A stretch of DNA of 64,000 nt from the NCBI GenBank assembly GCA_037157565.1, contig JAZHRO010000062.1, positions 1,860,001 through 1,924,000 of the forward strand. Direction: 5' to 3'. Origin of the DNA: Thalassia testudinum. Its lineage: Eukaryota > Streptophyta > Magnoliopsida > Alismatales > Hydrocharitaceae. The notes beneath the pieces are model-generated. The model searched no databases and was not told the DNA's origin. It saw nothing but the letters and a program-made list of their open reading frames with translations. The translations under genes and the position numbers were made by a program. Below are positions 44,898-56,989 of this stretch, piece after piece. Within the stretch, counting starts at the first letter, position 1, and the number at the start of each line of letters is the position of its first letter.

Positions 44898-46957
44898 TGA
44901 CAAGCATGGAAATCGCGTATTTTGAAATCATTGGAAATCGTAGTATAGTCGCAAAAACCACTCGTCAAAGGTATTTGTGATAACGAAACTCACGTAGATT
45001 TTATTCTTTTTAGAACTTGAGTCCCGGTCGTATGTCTCTGGGAGGCGTGAAAATGAATCAAGATTTGAATCAGCTTTTATAACCTAAATCTAACCTAATA
45101 TTTTTTTGTCTTTTTGTCTTTTGCGCTTTGTTTTTTGTGTTTTTGATCTTTATTCTGAAAAGTAAAATGAAACCTAGATCTAGATAAACTGGAAAAAACC
45201 TAAGTGACTGTGCATCTAAGTGAGGCCATGGTGGCTATGCATGGTGTGATCAAACCTAAGTATCATATAGGCAAGCAAACATGAGGACAATATCAATCAT
45301 AGAAACATCATGAAATTATTTATGCATAAAAGGTTATCATATATCATCTACACTAGAAAGCAAATAAATAGAAGAAATCTCTCATGCCAGAAAGTTGCCA
45401 CTAGGGCCATCGGTCTTGTGTGAGGGTGTAGGCTAGACCTTGGGTATGCAAACCCATCTACACGCCTACCAAAAGAGATGGCCGGCCACAAGAGGCTATG
45501 GGTGAGCCTTCATGGTCGTCTAAGAAGAGAAGAAGATGGGGGCAAGTGCACACAAGTGGAGAGAGGAGGGTGTTGCACCCTTTCTCTACCAATGGCTGTC
45601 CTTGAAGCTTTGGAGAGAAGCTTCTCTAGCTAGCCGTCCATGGAGCCTTGGAGGAGGATGAGGAGAATGGCCTTAAGGTTTTGGAGGGTGGAAGAAAGTT
45701 TAGAGTTGAGAGTATGGATGGGAGAGTGTATGGAGATGGTCCAATTTCGTGGCTCTCTCTTTGCCCTTATAGAAGGCTCCATTTGGGTTGCCACTTTTGG
45801 TGGCTCCAAAAATAGCCAATGCCACATTTTTTGAATCTAGGTTTGACACAAGTTTTTAGGGTTTCCAAGAGAGTGTGCATGAGTTTGGTGGGAGTAAAAT
45901 GGGAAGGTGTGCATATGTGTGTGGGTGTGTATTTTTCGTAGGGCTAGGTTGTGGGTTTTGGTAGGATTAGGTACTAAATAGGTTGGGTCAATCTAGATTA
46001 AGTGGGTGTGGACCTAATTAGGCTTAGGAAAGTCTAATTGGGTAGGAGTGAACCTAATTAAGTCTAGGTCAAGTCTAATTAGATGTGTGCATTTGATTAG
46101 GCTAGGGTAACCCTAATAGGTATGAGTTAATTAGATCTTGGGTGGATCTAATTGGGCTCGGGTGCACCCAATCAACTATAGATGCACCCAATTAGGTATG
46201 GGATAGTTCAATTGGGTTAGGGATAGGACAAGTAGGGTTATAGATAGTGAATTAGGCTTAGGAGGTCTCTACTTAGGTTTCCTAGGGTGTCCGGTGGGGT
46301 TCCTAGGTCAAAATTGGCAAGCTAGGACTTCCAACACCAAAATCAGGAACCGGATAGTAGTATCAGACGTCCAGGATAGTGGTCAGACGTCTTATACTAC
46401 AAAATTGGATGTCTGGACATTAAATTAGACGTCCAATTCTGTGTCAGTATGAGTTTTGGCTTCTTGGATTGTTATTCTGCAGAAATCAGACGTCCAGCCA
46501 GATGTCTCGACATCCTAAAATGTGCTGGAGAGTGGGTTTTAGGTTTTCTAAGGTTGGTTTTGGTTCCTAAGTGTTTGGGAGAGCGATAGGGTGGATAAGA
46601 ACATGGATAGTGCTATCCATGTTTGGATTTTGAGGCTAAGGTTTCCTAATGGAGGTTGTTTGGGGTTTGGGAAGGCTGCCCTGAGGTTTCTATGGGTAGG
46701 GATAAGGCTATCCTCCTCACTCCTCTTATTTGAATCAATCTTCTTTTTCCTTTATTACTTTATTCCACTATTTCCATCCTAGATCACTTTATTATCTGCA
46801 AATAGCAATAAAAATCATTAACTAGCAGGATATCTCATCTTATTCTAAATGGACTGATGCAATGCATGATATGTAAGATATGAGTGCAATATCCATAATT
46901 TAAGTTAGGTTCAGACATTATTTAGGTTGATTAGGAACCATGATTGCTGTGTAATCA
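44898..46957 (-). mobile_element. Solo LTR G, inside D5
   Basis: The LTR is TGACAAGCATGG...GCTGTGTAATCA, 2060 bp, with a perfect TSD, CTAGG at 44893-44897 and 46958-46962. The orientation is taken from the CTCTGGGAGGCGTGAAAAT block near 45040, also present in the A LTRs. It holds a degenerate CTAATT-rich repeat (45960-46260) and a cluster of AGACGTC words (46360-46520). The family has no other copy in the window. Short ORFs in it (45630-45834, 46591-46782) have no support. Confidence 0.9.
45960..46260. repeat. Degenerate CTAATTAGG-type repeats in G
   Basis: About a dozen irregular repeats of TCTAATT.GG or CCTAATTAGG, alternating with GGTGTG and GGGTTAGG words. They look like short-unit expansion inside the LTR. 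Confidence 0.6.
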
Positions 46958-48420
46958 CTAGGATTTGGTACCTTCAATTTGACTATCAGAACCCATTTTG
47001 ATATAAAATTGAGTCTCAGACAGATAGTTGCCCTAGTTTGGATTTTTGCATAAATTACTAAGTCAAACGAGGTCAAAACCTAAATACGACTTCACCATCA
47101 GATTCCTTGGGTCCAAATTAGGTTTGTACCAAAATTTAGGTCCAATCAGAGATTGTCTTGACCAAGTTTGTATTTCAGTCTAGTCTCATTCTTTCTCTCA
47201 CACCCGTACCCCTAGCTTTTAAAAGTATTTGCGTTTACCACCCTAAATTCATCTCCTTCACAAATAGGTCCCCTCCGCCTGCAGTTTCCTAAATCCTACT
47301 CCGGCGACCTTCAAATAGGAAGATCTCCTTGATTTTTTGCTCACTCCCTTCCAAGATTGGAAGGGAGATTCTTAAGAAGATCTACAATTTGAGCCACGCA
47401 TTGGACCCTGATTCACACTAGAATCTTCATACAAATCCTTTAAAGAGTTGGAATTCCAACTCTGGTGAGCCTTCCAAGATTGGAAGCTTGATTTCCAAGC
47501 TCCAATTGACCTCTACTACCTATAAAATGAACCCCAAGGCCTTCCCGTCCTCTCCAAGCTTGATTTTGACTGGATCTACCCTCATTTCCTCCCTCCTATT
47601 CTGGCCGAAAGGCTCATCAAGCTCCGGCGATTCCCTCTGCCTATCCTTGTCGTCTGCCTACAATACTGGCAACAGATCCTCCTTTCTCATCTTCCTCCGC
47701 GTCATGCAATACCAGCCGGTGCCTCTCTCTCTCTCCGTCGTCGTCGCTGTTACCACCCACCAGAGCATCTTCTGCCCTGACGTCGACATACCACCGACAC
47801 GGTTGTTCTCCCCCCTTCGTCCATTAGATTAGGATTAGTTTAGCTTCTTTAGATCCTTAGGTTAGTTTCCTACCCAAAAATCTCAAAAAGAACCCCTCGA
47901 CGCTGTCAATCACCCCTGTCTTCCCCATCTTTGGCCAATCCTCTGGCGAGGCATTCCCGTCGCTACTCCCCTCCATCTGCCTCACCAAACACCTCATAAG
48001 CTTCACCATGACTCACCCATCAAACCCCTCTCCTATTTTGCTCCATTGCTCACCAAACACGCTCTCGAACAACCCACGTTCTTCTGTCCAGTTCCGCTAC
48101 CGACCACCCTCTACACGCCACCATCCTCCACAAGACCATCACCTTCGCCATGCTACAGTGAAGCTAAGGAGCCATTTAACTGGGGCCTTCGAGCCCGTAT
48201 TCATGTTCTAGGTCTTTGCTTGTTCACCGCCACTGCCGCCACCATCCCTGACCACGACTGAGCTCTGTCGACGTCAAGACGACCTAGTGCTACTCTCAAT
48301 TGACGTGGCTACATCCCAGGATCTGCTCCAGGTCTTGGATTAAAGAACCCAAGTTGCAGTCGCTACCAATTGAAGTAGACTTCTAGCTACTGTATTCGCG
48401 TAAAGAGGCTTCGTAGGATA

Positions 48421-48462
48421 GTCCTACATCGGGCGTGAAAGAACACTAGATAGCGCATAAAT
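48421..48462 (+). promoter_or_regulatory. USE-like element plus TATA-like box in D5
   Basis: GTCCTACATCG at 48421-48431 matches the USE at 10 of 11. CATAAAT at 48456-48462 follows after 24 bases. Confidence 0.55.
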
Positions 48463-49273
48463 TGGAAAAGTGTCTACGGCTTATCGCCTCAACACGTGGG
48501 GGATGAGGTCCCTTGCTACCCTCACATGCCTCGCCCATGACACCACCACGTGGGCTTGGCTCTGACCCATATACCTGCCTACGCCTGCGCACACCTTGGG
48601 TGCTACCCCCACTGCAGGTAGCCTTGGTCTCAGGTGCATTCTGACCCACATACCAGACTACCCAATTATCCCTAAGAGATGGAAGAGGAGAAGGAATAGG
48701 AGAGAGAGTGCGATGTTAAGGGGGGGTTTTGCTCTGTTGTGTATTGGCTAACACTTAGCCAAAAATCAAAGCTTTCCCCCCTGTGCATAAAGGAAAAAAG
48801 AAAGAGGAGAACCGTAGAAGAAGAAGAGCATAGCAACAGAAGAGAAGGCAAGGAAGAAGAACAATAGAAGAAAAAGAGAAAAGGAGGAGTTTGTAGCAAC
48901 ATCTCTTAAGACGTCTGATTGCAAAATCAAACGTCAGATTATTAGCTCCTTCATATTAATTGTATTGAGTAATTATTCTATATGTGAGACTTATAATTGG
49001 TGATCCAAATCACTATTATTTTATCTAGATTACTTTTTACTCTTCATATACTCATGCCATACATTGCATATTAGCTTTTGAGTCATTAAGTATGCTCATT
49101 TACATTATATATTGAGATTAGCATATGAACGCAATATTTGCTCCCAGCAAACGACCTCAGACTTCATTTCTGACATTCAAGTTATAAATTTTATCAATTA
49201 TTCGAGTTATTTTTGAGGAATTATTACTACAACGAGCGCATTTTTTAAAACCTCAATCTAACCCTTACAAACA

Positions 49274-49845
49274 CCTATCTTGGGATTCGTAAGCCTTCGT
49301 GACTTGAGCCAACAAGTTCTTTGGAATGCTTTATTACTTAGTACCCTAAGGCCAACTGGTGTGGGAGTTGCAGATGTAAGGCTTGCTACATGGGTTACGT
49401 AGAAAGCTTGATGAACCTAAGATATGCTGGGAGCTGATGAGTAGTAACCTAGGGTGTACTAGGAAAGAATCCAAGGTGATTGTGGAGATTAATTGGACTA
49501 ATAAATTCAGGCCCTGGACACTTGATTTCTTCCATTTTGGTTTGTAAACTTATTCAGTCCACATGCACGAATACTTGATTTATTTCCAGCTCTTTTCTAA
49601 ACTTTAGTTGACTGTAAGTTCTTTATAAATTCACTTGTGACACTTGAAGCTAGGAATAGTGAGAGTCCTTTATCTTGATTTGTCATTAAGGAGTTGTTGA
49701 GCCATTATTTAAACCTAATGTTGTACAACTTAAGCTAATGGTGATGATTGGTTAAGGTAGGTCCTGACTTCACATTTTTGCCATTTTATTCAGTTTTTAC
49801 TTTCGAGCTTTTGCTAGAGACTAGCAAAATGTTAGTTGGGGGATG
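49274..49845 (+). other. Gypsy 3' untranslated end with hairpin and PPT (probably B)
   Basis: Non-coding, AT-rich. It ends with a perfect 9-bp stem TTTTGCTAG and its complement (49809-49829, loop AGA), then the purine-rich TTAGTTGGGGGATG up to LTR H. Its place right of F, with B untranslated sequence left of F, makes it the likely tail of B. No sequence match proves this. Confidence 0.6.
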
Positions 49846-51823
49846 TGATGAAACTACATTCGCATGTGATAATTAGTTGATTTTAATGTAGTTTCATAGA
49901 TTAATACAAATAATTAGCATAATAATAAGGCTAATAGCTTAATTAATACCTTTGCATACTACAAATCTAAATAATGTTAAATTGTGTATATTTGCATATT
50001 ATTACAAGATTACTTCATGTATGCAGGTATTGCAGGATCAGTAAAGTCCTATTATTAAATATGTATGGAAAGGAGTGGCCTGATTCCTTAGTCTTATTTT
50101 ATACCATCAATTAGATATTTATTCAATTAATTAACTTAGGTTGAGACTAATTCTTTAATTAAGCTCGATTTGAGTTAATTAGTATTTGATTGGGTCAAAG
50201 TCTATTCTTAATCAACTAAGCCAATACAATTTCATTTTTATCCCATTTACTTTTATAAAATTATCTTATTTTGAATCCCCTCCATCCTTCCCGCCAATTC
50301 CCTCATCTCATTTAAAGAAAATAAAAAAAAAACCCATGCATACGCCCACATTTCCATAACTTCTCCCACTATCTCGTAACCCCTTCACAACTGTCCCCTC
50401 CTACTCCTTCCATGCACACCTCCCTCTCCCTTTTAATCTCTCCTTTCTCTTCCCATTTTCCCCTCTCTCTCTTCCATCACAACAACCCACCACCACCATA
50501 GGGGTGGCAACTCACCCCCCTCCCACTCTTAACCATACACTCTCTCCCTCTTCGCTGCAAACTCCTCCTTCCTCCTCTCCTTTTTCCTATTTTTTTTCTC
50601 CTTCGCTTTCCCTACATAGACTAGCGGCTACCCAACAACCCCTTGCTACCCACCTTCCTCCTTCCCTAAACGCAGCAGCAGCAAGATCACCACCTTCAAG
50701 TCTGCCAGCGCTGATGCCCTCTCCTCCCCTTCCTCCTTCTCGTCAATGCTCTCCATCACCTCTAGTGCCAGCGTCGACCCACTCATCTTTTCTGCTCCTT
50801 CCTCACCGATGCCCACGCAAGTTGCAACCACCACCGCTACCTCCTTCCCTTCTCCTCTTTGGCCTCGTTGACACCCTTTGCCTTAACCGCTAGACCCTCA
50901 CCCATGCTCCCGCTCTCCCTCTCCTTCTCTTCTTCAACCTCCACAACCACCAACAACCCACCACCTTTCCCTTTTTTTCCTCCACTTCTCAACGTCGATC
51001 ACCTACAGCCACCATCAACGGCCAAGCATGCCCCCTGCGCCAATGACGATCGCTGCTACCGCCATTCCCTTTGTCTCCTCCGCAAAGCTCTTCCCCGACC
51101 TTTTCCTCTTCATCTACATTGGCTGGATGAGCACATCTCCTTTCTCTTTTATGTTTTACATTTGATGTTTTTAATTACTGTAGAAAGATAGTGTTTAGTT
51201 ATTATGAATATTTCTATGTGTTTGCAAGTCATTTTGTGATGCCTTAATTTGTATCAGTCTAATCCACATAACTTATTACCTTGTTTAATGAAATAGAATT
51301 TATTTTAAAAAAGCTGGTCATGATTGCTTTTTTTTTTAATTTTTGGGGTGGTCTTGTCTGCAAAATTTTCTAAGTTTTAAATCTTGCTTAGTTTGTTAAC
51401 ATTTTTTTAATTTGTTGGATAGATGTATGTTTGTGTTTTGTTGCATAGAAATCTAAGTTCGAATTTTAAATCAACACGTAATTTAGTCTATTTTGAAATA
51501 GTTAGTAGTTCACGTTAATGTTTTAATGTTTATATGCTTTTAAATTGTCAAGTTTCCTTTTCATTTTCATAAACATTAATAATCTTTGTTATCTCATAAG
51601 GAATAGTTAGGGCAACATTAGGTTTCAATTAGCTTCCAGGTTTACTATTATTTTTCCTTAAATTACATAACCAAGCTTAGTAACCTAATTAAGGATTTTT
51701 TGAGAGCCTCTCAGCAAAATGACTCGAACTCACCAAAATTATTAATAGCAGTTCAATATAAATTTTAGACTTGACGCTTTAATCGCATTACAACGACTTG
51801 TTTTAACTAAAACGATTTGAGCA
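49846..51823 (+). mobile_element. LTR H (3' LTR, probably of B)
   Basis: It starts TGATGAAACTACATTCGC after a PPT. The right end is set at GATTTGAGCA (51823), after a GACTCGAACTC..TTACAACGACTTG block that corresponds to the end block of the D LTRs. It is about 1.98 kb long. A CT-rich block at 50280-51120 carries proline/serine-rich open frames (50504-50893, 50859-51191) like those in the D LTRs, and I do not accept them as genes. The sister LTR lies outside the window. Confidence 0.65.
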
Positions 51824-53656
51824 CGTTAGTTCTCTAGTTTCTTCTTGACCTAAATAAGGACTCTATGAATTTTTTATGTTTTTTCAGAGGATTCTTTTGG
51901 ATTTTTGTACAACCAGGGTAGATAGGTAGTTTTGATCCTTAATGGAAGATAAACTTAGACCCTAAACGTACAACTGCTAGAAAAATCCATCAGTTCTATA
52001 GAAGATTCCTTGTTTAAAGATCAAACTAATGTAATTTATTTCACATAATTTGGATTAGTATATAATTCAGAAAAAATCTGTAAAGTCAGAAATATTTGGT
52101 TCTATTTTAGTGTCTGACCTCCTATCTGTGAATGAATTTTATAAAATAATCTATAAAGATTTACACTTTGAAATTTGGTATTGTAATAATAAACTTGAAA
52201 CCCAACCAACAGGAAAAATTTTGTGATTTTTTGATGGCTAAAATGCACAAAATCGATTTTCTAAACTAGACCTCAGACTTTGGACTCAATATAAATATCT
52301 AAACAAACTAACTTGAGGACTCTTTTTCTAGGTTTTTGGATTTCTGAGATTCTTTTTTGAGTTTTTGTAATAATGAATCGAGAACATAAGAAGATCACAG
52401 AGACTGAGAACTTTTATTGCTAACTATCAAGGTCTACACCTATGCAAGCATAAAATAGAAAGAGGAACAAATAGACAAGTAGAGGGAAGATTGCAAGCTG
52501 TGGTAGAGCAGAGACAATGGATGGCTCGTGGTGGTGGTGGAGAGTCCCACTAGAACTCCCAAAGTGAAGAAGAATGGGGAAGCTCGAGGAAGCCTGAAGA
52601 GTAGAAGCAACACCATGGAGAAGAAGGGTGAGGAGTAGTTGATGGTGGAGATGAAGAAGAAACCTAAGGGGCTAAACTAGAGGAGATGGGAGCCTAGACT
52701 AAAGTGGTAGGAAGATGATGGAGGTGGTGGATGGAAAAGGTCATGGTGGTAGTAGGGTTGGCGTGGAGGAGTTGGTGGTTGCTTGAAGAAGAAGGTAGAG
52801 GAAGGGGGCTGTCAATGGTGGTGGAAGCAAGGAAGAAGAAGAAGCAAGGAAGAGCCAAGAGGAAGAGAGGAAGTTTTGCATGGAGTAGGTGGTGCTATGT
52901 TGGGAGGGGGGATGCCCAAGTGATGGTGTTGGCTTGGTTTGGAAGTTTAGGTTTAGGAGTTATGAAAAGTAGGAATAGGATTAGGAAATTTAGGAAAGTA
53001 GGAATCGGTGGGATTTGGTATTGCAACTTGCGTGGGGTTTTTTTATGGAATTTGGAGTGCATTTGCGTGGCTTTGTGTGATGTGGTTGGGATGATATGTG
53101 CGTGAGGTTTTTGGGAGGATGCAAGGCCATTGGCTTTATGGTGGTGGGAACGCAATATGGGGCATGTTCACATTGGTGGTTGGTTTAGGAAAGTGGACAA
53201 TTAAGGTTCTAATTGAAAGGATAATTGATTGAATTGGATTAGGAAATAAGTTTAGGTGATGTGGGATTTTCATGGAGGGGATAGCAAAGGTGGTGTGGAA
53301 AGTAGTGGAGGTTTCTAGAAGGTTACCTAGGGTTTAAGGTTTTAGGTGGTTGATGGGTCCACTTTAGTGGACTACTAGTTGGCCTAAGATTGCTAGAATT
53401 ACATGATTAATTGCATATGCATTCACGCATTAGCATGAAATTCTACATTTTGTCTAATTCACGCATCTATTTGGCATATGCATCTTTGGAGTCTAATTGC
53501 ACTTTGGATGCAACTTGTAAGAATCCTTTTAAATATTTTTGGAGTTGATATGCTTGCATGGTATATATTTATTTTGCATAAGAGAATCATGTGTTGCACT
53601 ATGACTTATGTTCATTTATTTCTTATGTAGGAGGGTATAATAGGAAGATCACATTA
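51824..53656. other. Unassigned stretch, possibly another minus-strand LTR
   Basis: No TG..CA pair with a TSD is found. Two imperfect copies of a roughly 55-bp segment lie at about 51857-51912 and 52316-52373 (GGACTCT, then GATTCTTTT, then TTTTTGTA). After 52480 come GGTGGTGG-rich and GA-rich parts, similar in texture to the low-coordinate halves of the minus-strand LTRs of A and C. The plus ORF at 52731-53105 (124 aa, Arg/Trp/Val-rich) lies in this purine-rich part and has no sign of being real. Confidence 0.4.
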
Positions 53657-55281
53657 TGTTCGGTGCATAAATCTTGTTTTAAAAGATTATTTAGTTGTAG
53701 TATAACGTGAAAGCACATCGACAAATAAATTTGTAAAGACCAGTGAGTATCGGGTTGTTCGTAGGGAGGCAATCTAGATTTATGCAAAAGCTCTTCAGAA
53801 AATTATTTCTAACAGGTATTTATATATGTATATATGTATAAATAGATATCAGGTATTCAGAAGATCAGAATTTTATTGTAATTAGATAGAGTTTTCACAA
53901 TAGAGAATGCTAATAGAAACAGATAGATAGAGAAAGAGAAAGAGATAGATAGAGAGAGAGAGAGATAGAAGGAGACAAAGAGACGACGCCGCTTGTAGGA
54001 TGCTTGTGTGAGATGCGGCAACACCTCAGATCTAGAGCGTCGGGATGAAGGTCGAAGCGGAGTTGCAAAGGGAGAACTTTGGTTTAGAGGAAGGTGGAAG
54101 AGTTCTATGGAACAGATGGAAGAGATGATCCAAGGGGGGGCTTTGGCCTTCTTTTATACCTTTTATGGAGGGAAAAGAGGGTGTTTTGGTCCTCCATCTT
54201 ATGCAACAACCTTAGGCCAATCAGATTCGTCGATTGGAAGATCAACGACTCTGATTTGGCCTCAAAATAGCCTTCAAAACGCCTTCTACATGTGAATTTG
54301 CCCTCGTGCTGACACGTGGTGCGTCCAACATCATTGGATCAATATCGGGTGCCTCAGATTTGCCCACGCACGCCCGGTTCTGATTTCTTTCTCGCCACTC
54401 AAGCGTTTTTACTGCCTTACAATCGAACCGCTTAAACGCACACGGCCGCTGCCTTTGTTTCACAAAATGCATGGGTTTGTTTGCGCGCACAGCCGCGGAG
54501 CGACCTGATCGCGCCACGTGGTCGCGTCTGTGTGCGTTGATGCAATCCAATGGGAAATAGTGCTCGCTCGTGATGCCTTCTTGATTTAAGGCATTTCATG
54601 GATCAAACACGTGCCTTCTGATCCAGTGCAAGCGCATGAGCCAATGGTCTACGTGTGCGTTCTGTTGTGGTTTCTTCTTCACATCTAGTTATCCTTAGCC
54701 GTTGGATGGATGACATGGATGCATCGTGGACCATTGGATGGCCATCCAATAGTTGAGAGTAGGCAAGGGATGGTCTTCAGAGATGGCCGACAGTGACGGG
54801 TAGCTGTGATGGCGCCACGTGGCGCCATTATGGCTGTTCATCTTCTTTTCTTTGTATCTGGTGATGTAGACCTCTGATTGGGTTGATTTTTACACTGTTG
54901 GACTGTGATCGTTGATCTAGATCCATCTATGCGGTTGGATCTTTCATCTGAGGCTTGGATCTTTGTCCTCTGGCTCCATGGTCTCTATTCTTCTATGGAT
55001 TGCACATGATGCTCTGGTTGTTTGATCGAGACGATTTCAAAAGCGTTGGACTTCCATCGTCGTTTTGATCAAATCTGTACGGTCTGATCTATCATCCACG
55101 GCTTTGAATCATCTGCGATTAAAATCATCTCTCATTAGTACATAAAATGACGATATTATCTATGTAGCTAATCAAACTTACCATTATAAAAATTATGATG
55201 CTTATGCATGTATTGTCCTAAAATTATGCTAGAATCTAGCTTAATTAAGGTGTTTTAGGTTGCATGATTGCTCTGCAATCA
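53657..55281 (-). mobile_element. 3' LTR of E (C family)
   Basis: It starts TGTTCGGTGCATAAATC and ends GCTCTGCAATCA, 1625 bp. It aligns with C (7395-22611 without A) throughout. Left flank CATTA (53652-53656) would be the TSD. It includes a (GATA/GAGA)-rich run at 53925-53970 and a G-box palindrome (54809-54828). The ORF at 54242-54550 (minus) is not conserved in C. Confidence 0.85.
54809..54828. repeat. 20-bp perfect palindrome with CACGTG core in the E LTR
   Basis: The arms are ATGGCGCCAC and its exact complement. It looks like the ancestral CpG-containing version of the C and I palindromes. Confidence 0.75.
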
Positions 55282-56989
55282 CACCCCCATACCTAAATCT
55301 TGCTAGTCCCTAATAAATGCAAGACTAAATGCAAAGTGGTCCTACATGACAGATTTCTATCAAGAGTTTGACTAAAGATTTATCTCTTTTGTTTCCATCC
55401 AAATCTTTAGAAATCTAGATGATTGTGAAAGTGTTTTGTTGTATCCTATGTAACGAATCCAAGTGAAAAGCCAATCTACATCTAAAGCTCATACTTGACC
55501 CTTAATAAAACTCTATTGAGATAAGCAGACTTCTCACCTCGGGGTTATAAGATAACCTGTAAATTCAACCTCGATTTTTGGCTTAGGTAGAAGATTTCTG
55601 AGTCAAGTAGATTTGCATTTAGTGGCTCACACTCATCTGTTGTTGTATGTAGCTAGTACTTTAGAACCTAGATTTCCAGGCTATTAAATAATTCAACTCA
55701 AAGAGAGGCGAAGAAACTATGCTCTCTTTAGTTTCTTTGTACTCATTCTCTCTCTTTCCCTTTTTTTCCTTTTCTTCTTTCTTCTCTTTTCTTTCTTTTA
55801 GAGCTCATAAGCTCACTAGATTTGTTAGTCTATTTGGTGGTCTCTCTTGGCATTAACACTTTAATTAGGTTCTGATAACTCTACGATTAAGTCAATTTCT
55901 TAGCCAGTATTTAGGCTGCCAGAAATACAAGAAAGTAGGTAAAGGTTGTATTTGGTGGATTGTGAAGGTGGTAGGTGTTGTTGCCTCAATACACTTGAAA
56001 TAAACTCTAAAAACACTTATAAACTCTTTTTTTGCTGCTTTTTCTTTCTTTCTTTTCTACTCTTTTATGTATATATTTTTTATACGCATAGACATATATA
56101 CCTCTTTTTTTTCTTTTTCTTTTGCATCCAGACATCTACTAACGTGACTCAATATTGCATATAACTTTTATTCACGAGGCATTATTTGGGATTGGGGGAT
56201 GTTTAAGAGGATATCAGGTGGCTTATTTGATGGAAGTGCCTTTTCTTGGCATCGGGAAGGGAATGGATAGGATGATGTATTTCTGACCTTGATATTAATA
56301 CCCTCCTTCAGTCACGAATTTCGTAAAGGATGGTAGTGACCATCCACCTCAGTCCTAGTTTTATCAGAACCCACTCCTTGCGTATTTGCCTTATTTGGTA
56401 CCTCTCAAGATATTCACACTAAGAACTTGTACGTAGAAATTGAGAGTGAAAACTATGCCTAACTCCGAGTATCATTATCTAATTATCTAGAAGTTAAGAT
56501 TCCTCATACTAGCCTTAGAGCACTAGTAGACTATCTACTCTCACCTCACACTTGTTTGGTGGATCTGTTAGAAGATAGTTTGCTTGATTCCCTAATTACT
56601 GTCCAAGGGCTTAGGAGAAGTATTGTTTCTTCTCGACAAACTGAAGATGTTTATCAGTTTTCACAGAGGATCCATTATAAATTCTACGTGTAAGTGTGAA
56701 ATTGTACTGGATTCTAAAGTCAGAATCAACTTAAGAATAAATCCCCAATAAAACCTTGTTGGAACATTTCTTTATAGCTAAATGCATTTTTTTTTTCTGA
56801 CATAAAAATAAGACATGCAATGTCTACTTCCCCATGCCTATTCATTACAATATCCTCATTGAAAGGTATGCATGAAAATCAAAATATAATAATCAAGAGG
56901 AGGGGATATCACTTGACTATTCTTGTTAATCCAGGTCAGCATGGATGCAGAGGATGTAGAGCTACTTATAATGAATAATAGGTTGCCTC
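55282..56989 (-). other. PPT and 3' untranslated region of E
   Basis: On the minus strand the PPT is GTATGGGGGTG (55282-55292), with a decayed pre-PPT hairpin at about 55297-55317 (TTGCTAG kept on one arm). Further in are pyrimidine-rich runs (55755-55800, 56025-56130) and the AATGAGGATATTG module near 56860. No ORF is supported. The plus ORF at 55946-56164 is a T-run artefact. Confidence 0.7.

Larger units (their letters stand above)
37035..49273 (+). mobile_element. Element F: non-autonomous Athila-derived LTR element
   Basis: Two long, similar LTRs of the D family (D4 37035-39699, D5 44526-49273 with G inside) enclose 4.8 kb of internal DNA. The internal part has a primer-binding site (39703-39721), a leader, one acidic ORF, Athila-like 3' untranslated modules and a PPT (44513-44525). 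There is no protease, RT, RNase H or integrase. This proves that the D repeats are LTRs. Without G the element is about 10.2 kb. I find no matching TSD (ATATA left, CCTAT right), which suggests recombination between elements or decay. Confidence 0.85.
44526..49273 (+). mobile_element. 3' LTR of F (D5), interrupted by G
   Basis: D5 covers 44526-44897 and 46963-49273, about 2683 bp. It starts TGATGATAACATCATC after a PPT and ends AACCCTTACAAACA like D4. The CT-rich block contains a 114-codon ORF (47488-47832) whose D4 counterpart is 92 codons and reads differently, so it is not a conserved gene. The promoter pair is at 48421-48462, the purine-rich tract at 48678-48890, and the end block near 49138. 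Confidence 0.92.

Noticed and set aside
50504..50893. 129-codon ORF in H resembling a proline-rich plant protein
   Set aside because: It is a product of CT-rich LTR sequence. No start context, domain or conservation supports it.
52731..53105. 124-codon ORF in the unassigned segment
   Set aside because: Arg, Lys, Val and Trp content follows GGTGGT and GAAG repeats. No motif is recognisable.
7395..55281. C and the E LTR as a pair from one giant element
   Set aside because: C has its own TSD (GTGCA/GTGCC) in B gag, and the E LTR adjoins its own PPT and internal region, so they are separate insertions of one family.
55946..56164. 72-codon Phe-rich ORF suggesting a membrane peptide
   Set aside because: Generated by T-runs in the 3' untranslated region of E.
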